Notes under the pieces: model-generated
What the model was told of the DNA's origin: nothing
Databases searched by the model: none
What the model saw: the letters and a program-made list of their open reading frames with translations, nothing else
Translations under genes and position numbers: made by a program
Assembly (NCBI GenBank): GCA_030705955.1
Contig: JAUZPL010000014.1
Location: 1-64,000, forward strand
Origin: Bacillota bacterium
GTDB taxonomy: Bacteria; Bacillota; Bacilli; Bacillales; Cytobacillaceae
Length of the DNA stretch: 64,000 nt
Reading direction: 5' to 3'
Shown here: positions 61,864 through 64,000 of the stretch, in pieces
How positions within the stretch are numbered: the stretch's first letter is position 1
How the letters are laid out: every line of letters starts with the position of its first letter

Positions 61864-64000
61864 TCAGTTAGAAAAAATAAATTTCGTCCTACTACCGGTT
61901 TGCTCAGCAATTACTTCTAGTCTAGCATCAATCCGTTCTTTAAGTTCTGGAACATGAGAAATGATCCCAACTAACCTTCCACTGCTTTGTATATCCATTA
62001 GAGCTTCAATTGCTTGATCAAGTGATTCTGGGTCAAGGGTTCCAAAGCCTTCATCAATAAACATTGTTTCTAAGGAGACTCCACCAGCATAATTTTGGAC
62101 CACATCAGCCAGCCCTAAGGCCAGCGATAGTGCAGCTTTAAAGCTTTCTCCTCCCGACAATGTTTTTACATGACGTTCCTGCCCTGTGTATTGATCAAAT
62201 ATTAGTAATTCCAATCCGCTTTGAACATTTCCTTTTGAACGATCTGTTTTTCTTAACAAGAAGTATCTTCCTGCAGTCATTTTTTTCAATCGTGAATTAG
62301 CTTCTGTTAAAATATCATCCAAAAATGATGCAAGAACAAATCGTTCAAAGGTAATTCGATACGTATTTTGCCCTCTGGAAATATCATAGAGATGCCCAAT
62401 TAACGTATACCTTTCTTCCAGTTTTTTTATTTGGTCATTTATAGATTGAATTCGATTATATATTTCTTCATTTTCACGTTTTTTTAGAAGTAGGTCAGTA
62501 CGATTATTCAAGATAGAATCAATTTCCGAGTTTATTTGAATTAGTACAGATTTAATACTATCAATATTTGGTGTTTGTACATCTTTTAATAGCTCTGTTA
62601 ATTCCAAATATCGATCTGAAACAGATTTTAATTCCTCCCGATAAGAGCGAATCTCTCTTTCTATCTGTATAATCTCTTTTTCATTACGTTTTGAATCATT
62701 ATAAATCGTAAAATTCTCAAAACCTTGCTCCTTCAGTCTATCAATAAAAGAAGACCTCTCCATCATTAGCTCATTTTGCTTTGTTTGTAGATGCTTAGTA
62801 GCATCTGTTTGCCTTGCGATAGAAGTTGCAAGATTATTTTTGACTTCCTGAAGTTGTTCCTTCGCATCTTCCATCTTTTTTAGTAAGGTTTCATGGTTCA
62901 GCTTTGCGGTTGAAAGTGCTGTTTTAAATTCCGATTCTGTACGAAGATTCTCAGGAATTTGCTTGATCATTCGATTTAAATTTGTGTTCTTTTCTGTGAA
63001 TAATACCGTTAGATTATTTACCTCTAATTGAGCTTTCTGAAGTGTCACTTGTAATGAGGATTTCTCTAGTTCTAATTTTTCTATTTCCATATTTATTTGT
63101 TCAAACTGACGAATTTGCTTTTGCAGGATTAGTTGGCGTTGAAGGATATTTGTTTTGTCTTCAATTACCTTTTTTTTAATTTCTATTTCATCTTGTTTAT
63201 TAAAATTTGGTCGAAATAATGTTATTTCTTCCAGAATATCATGAATAGAGTTATAAATGCTTTTTTCATTTGATTGGCTTTCAAAAAGACTGGATTCCCA
63301 ATAAGACTTTTCCTTTTCCAATTTTGCAGACTCTTCTTTTACTGCTTTTAAATCATTTTCATTTGGAATGTTGCCCTCATGATGTAATGCTGGGGAAGGA
63401 TGGTGTGTTGAACCACAAACTGGACATTCTTCTCCAGATAGAAGCGTTGATGCTAAGAACGATGCCTGACCATTCAGCCATTCTTGTTCCATTTTCTGAA
63501 CTTGAGCTATTGATTCCTTATACTTATCTACTGATTTTTCATATGCTTTTTTTACCTTTAAAAGTTCTTTCTGTGTTTCCTGATATTGTTCTGAGATTTT
63601 TTCGTATTTTTTAAACCGTTCTAATTCAGTATCATTTTTTTCTATTTGTCTTTCATTTTCCAAAAATTCAATTCGGTCTTGTTCAATTTTTCCTTTTTGT
63701 AATTGTAGCTGTTGAAGCCTTTCTTCATTAGATAGAAGTTTGCCTTCTGTATATTGGTATCCATCTTTTGCCTTATTTAAGTTGGATTGAACAATAGAAG
63801 TTTCCTTTGATAATGATGCAAATGAATAAACATCATCCTTCATATTAAGGAGTATATTCAATTCATCGAGTGCTTTTTGACGGTCAGCCTCACGGTTTAA
63901 TTCGACCTTGAAATTCTCTTCAGCATTTCTTAAAAGGGTATTCAATGTTTCAACTTCTTCAGTTATATCAGATACTTCCTTTTCTAGAAGAACTGAGTCC
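61864..64000 (-). CDS. sbcC: Exonuclease SbcC, C-terminal two thirds (5' end outside window)
   Basis: The minus-strand frame remains open to the window edge (about 712 residues present). A long coiled coil carries the zinc hook CPVCGSTHHPSP, and the C-terminal lobe has the ABC signature LSGGESFKAALSLAL, Walker B TMFIDEGFGTLD and the D-loop. SbcC works with SbcD to cut hairpins and process DNA ends. The TTG at 63945 is only an internal in-frame codon, not the start. Confidence 0.95.
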   Translation of the reverse strand, partial: DSVLLEKEVSDITEEVETLNTLLRNAEENFKVELNREADRQKALDELNILLNMKDDVYSFASLSKETSIVQSNLNKAKDGYQYTEGKLLSNEERLQQLQLQKGKIEQDRIEFLENERQIEKNDTELERFKKYEKISEQYQETQKELLKVKKAYEKSVDKYKESIAQVQKMEQEWLNGQASFLASTLLSGEECPVCGSTHHPSPALHHEGNIPNENDLKAVKEESAKLEKEKSYWESSLFESQSNEKSIYNSIHDILEEITLFRPNFNKQDEIEIKKKVIEDKTNILQRQLILQKQIRQFEQINMEIEKLELEKSSLQVTLQKAQLEVNNLTVLFTEKNTNLNRMIKQIPENLRTESEFKTALSTAKLNHETLLKKMEDAKEQLQEVKNNLATSIARQTDATKHLQTKQNELMMERSSFIDRLKEQGFENFTIYNDSKRNEKEIIQIEREIRSYREELKSVSDRYLELTELLKDVQTPNIDSIKSVLIQINSEIDSILNNRTDLLLKKRENEEIYNRIQSINDQIKKLEERYTLIGHLYDISRGQNTYRITFERFVLASFLDDILTEANSRLKKMTAGRYFLLRKTDRSKGNVQSGLELLIFDQYTGQERHVKTLSGGESFKAALSLALGLADVVQNYAGGVSLETMFIDEGFGTLDPESLDQAIEALMDIQSSGRLVGIISHVPELKERIDARLEVIAEQTGSRTKFIFSN

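Overview
The window is about 64 kb of low-GC DNA from an endospore-forming member of the Bacillaceae. The spore genes are a gerA/gerB/gerC-type germinant receptor operon and a CotA-type coat laccase. Many neighbours look like Bacillus subtilis families (dltX-ABCD, yumB-type NADH dehydrogenase, TatAd, MntH, LytE/CwlS-like endopeptidase). Some content is not typical of B. subtilis: an archaeal/eukaryal-type prolyl-tRNA synthetase under a T-box, a SelB factor, and a GC-rich intergenic repeat of a type common in Bacillus relatives. A Neobacillus-like or similar genus is plausible, but the sequence alone does not fix it. No rRNA, tRNA, CRISPR array, prophage or insertion sequence was seen.

Layout. 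0-4 kb (mostly minus): a glycine riboswitch ahead of an ACT-domain/UPF0210 pair, an M20 amidohydrolase with a HAD phosphatase, and a HesB-like protein. 4-12 kb: a class B penicillin-binding protein (+), then a five-gene molybdenum hydroxylase operon (-) with its XdhC-like and MobA-like maturation factors. 12-20 kb: CotA laccase, a split FUSC-type transporter, two small enzymes, LysE and VTT membrane proteins, a LysM-NlpC/P60 endopeptidase and a radical SAM/SPASM enzyme with a His-rich N-terminus. 20-25 kb: ger operon with a trailing DUF421 gene, then CorA. 26-29 kb: M42 peptidase and an ECF sigma/anti-sigma/bactofilin-like operon. 29-34 kb: divergent dltX-dltABCD and an orphan tatA. 34-42 kb: an NDH-2 gene with two Rex boxes, a CAP lipoprotein, an ABC exporter with an SGNH hydrolase, and a DedA-PAP2 fusion. 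42-46 kb: cysteine hydrolase, T-box-proS and a membrane cupredoxin. 46-52 kb: PepSY-like TM protein, two-component system and HlyD/ABC/FtsX exporter. 52-64 kb: MarR-MMPL pair, LD-carboxypeptidase, SelB, MntH and the C-terminal part of SbcC.

How it fits together. Much of the window concerns the cell envelope: PBP, D-alanylation, LysM endopeptidase, LD-carboxypeptidase, an ECF sigma module and a two-component system beside an exporter. The most striking regulatory pattern is a tandem repeat with an 11-base period placed exactly 7 bases before a -10 element. It occurs upstream of both the HlyD/ABC operon and the PepSY-like gene that flank the OmpR-type two-component system. A weaker copy precedes the SGNH/ABC operon. 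It resembles the streptococcal CiaR box and suggests a local regulon. Two genes (FUSC at 13.5-14.5 kb and a small membrane-anchored gene at 45.9-46.3 kb) are each split by a one-base change in a short homopolymer, so either recent mutation or assembly error should be considered.
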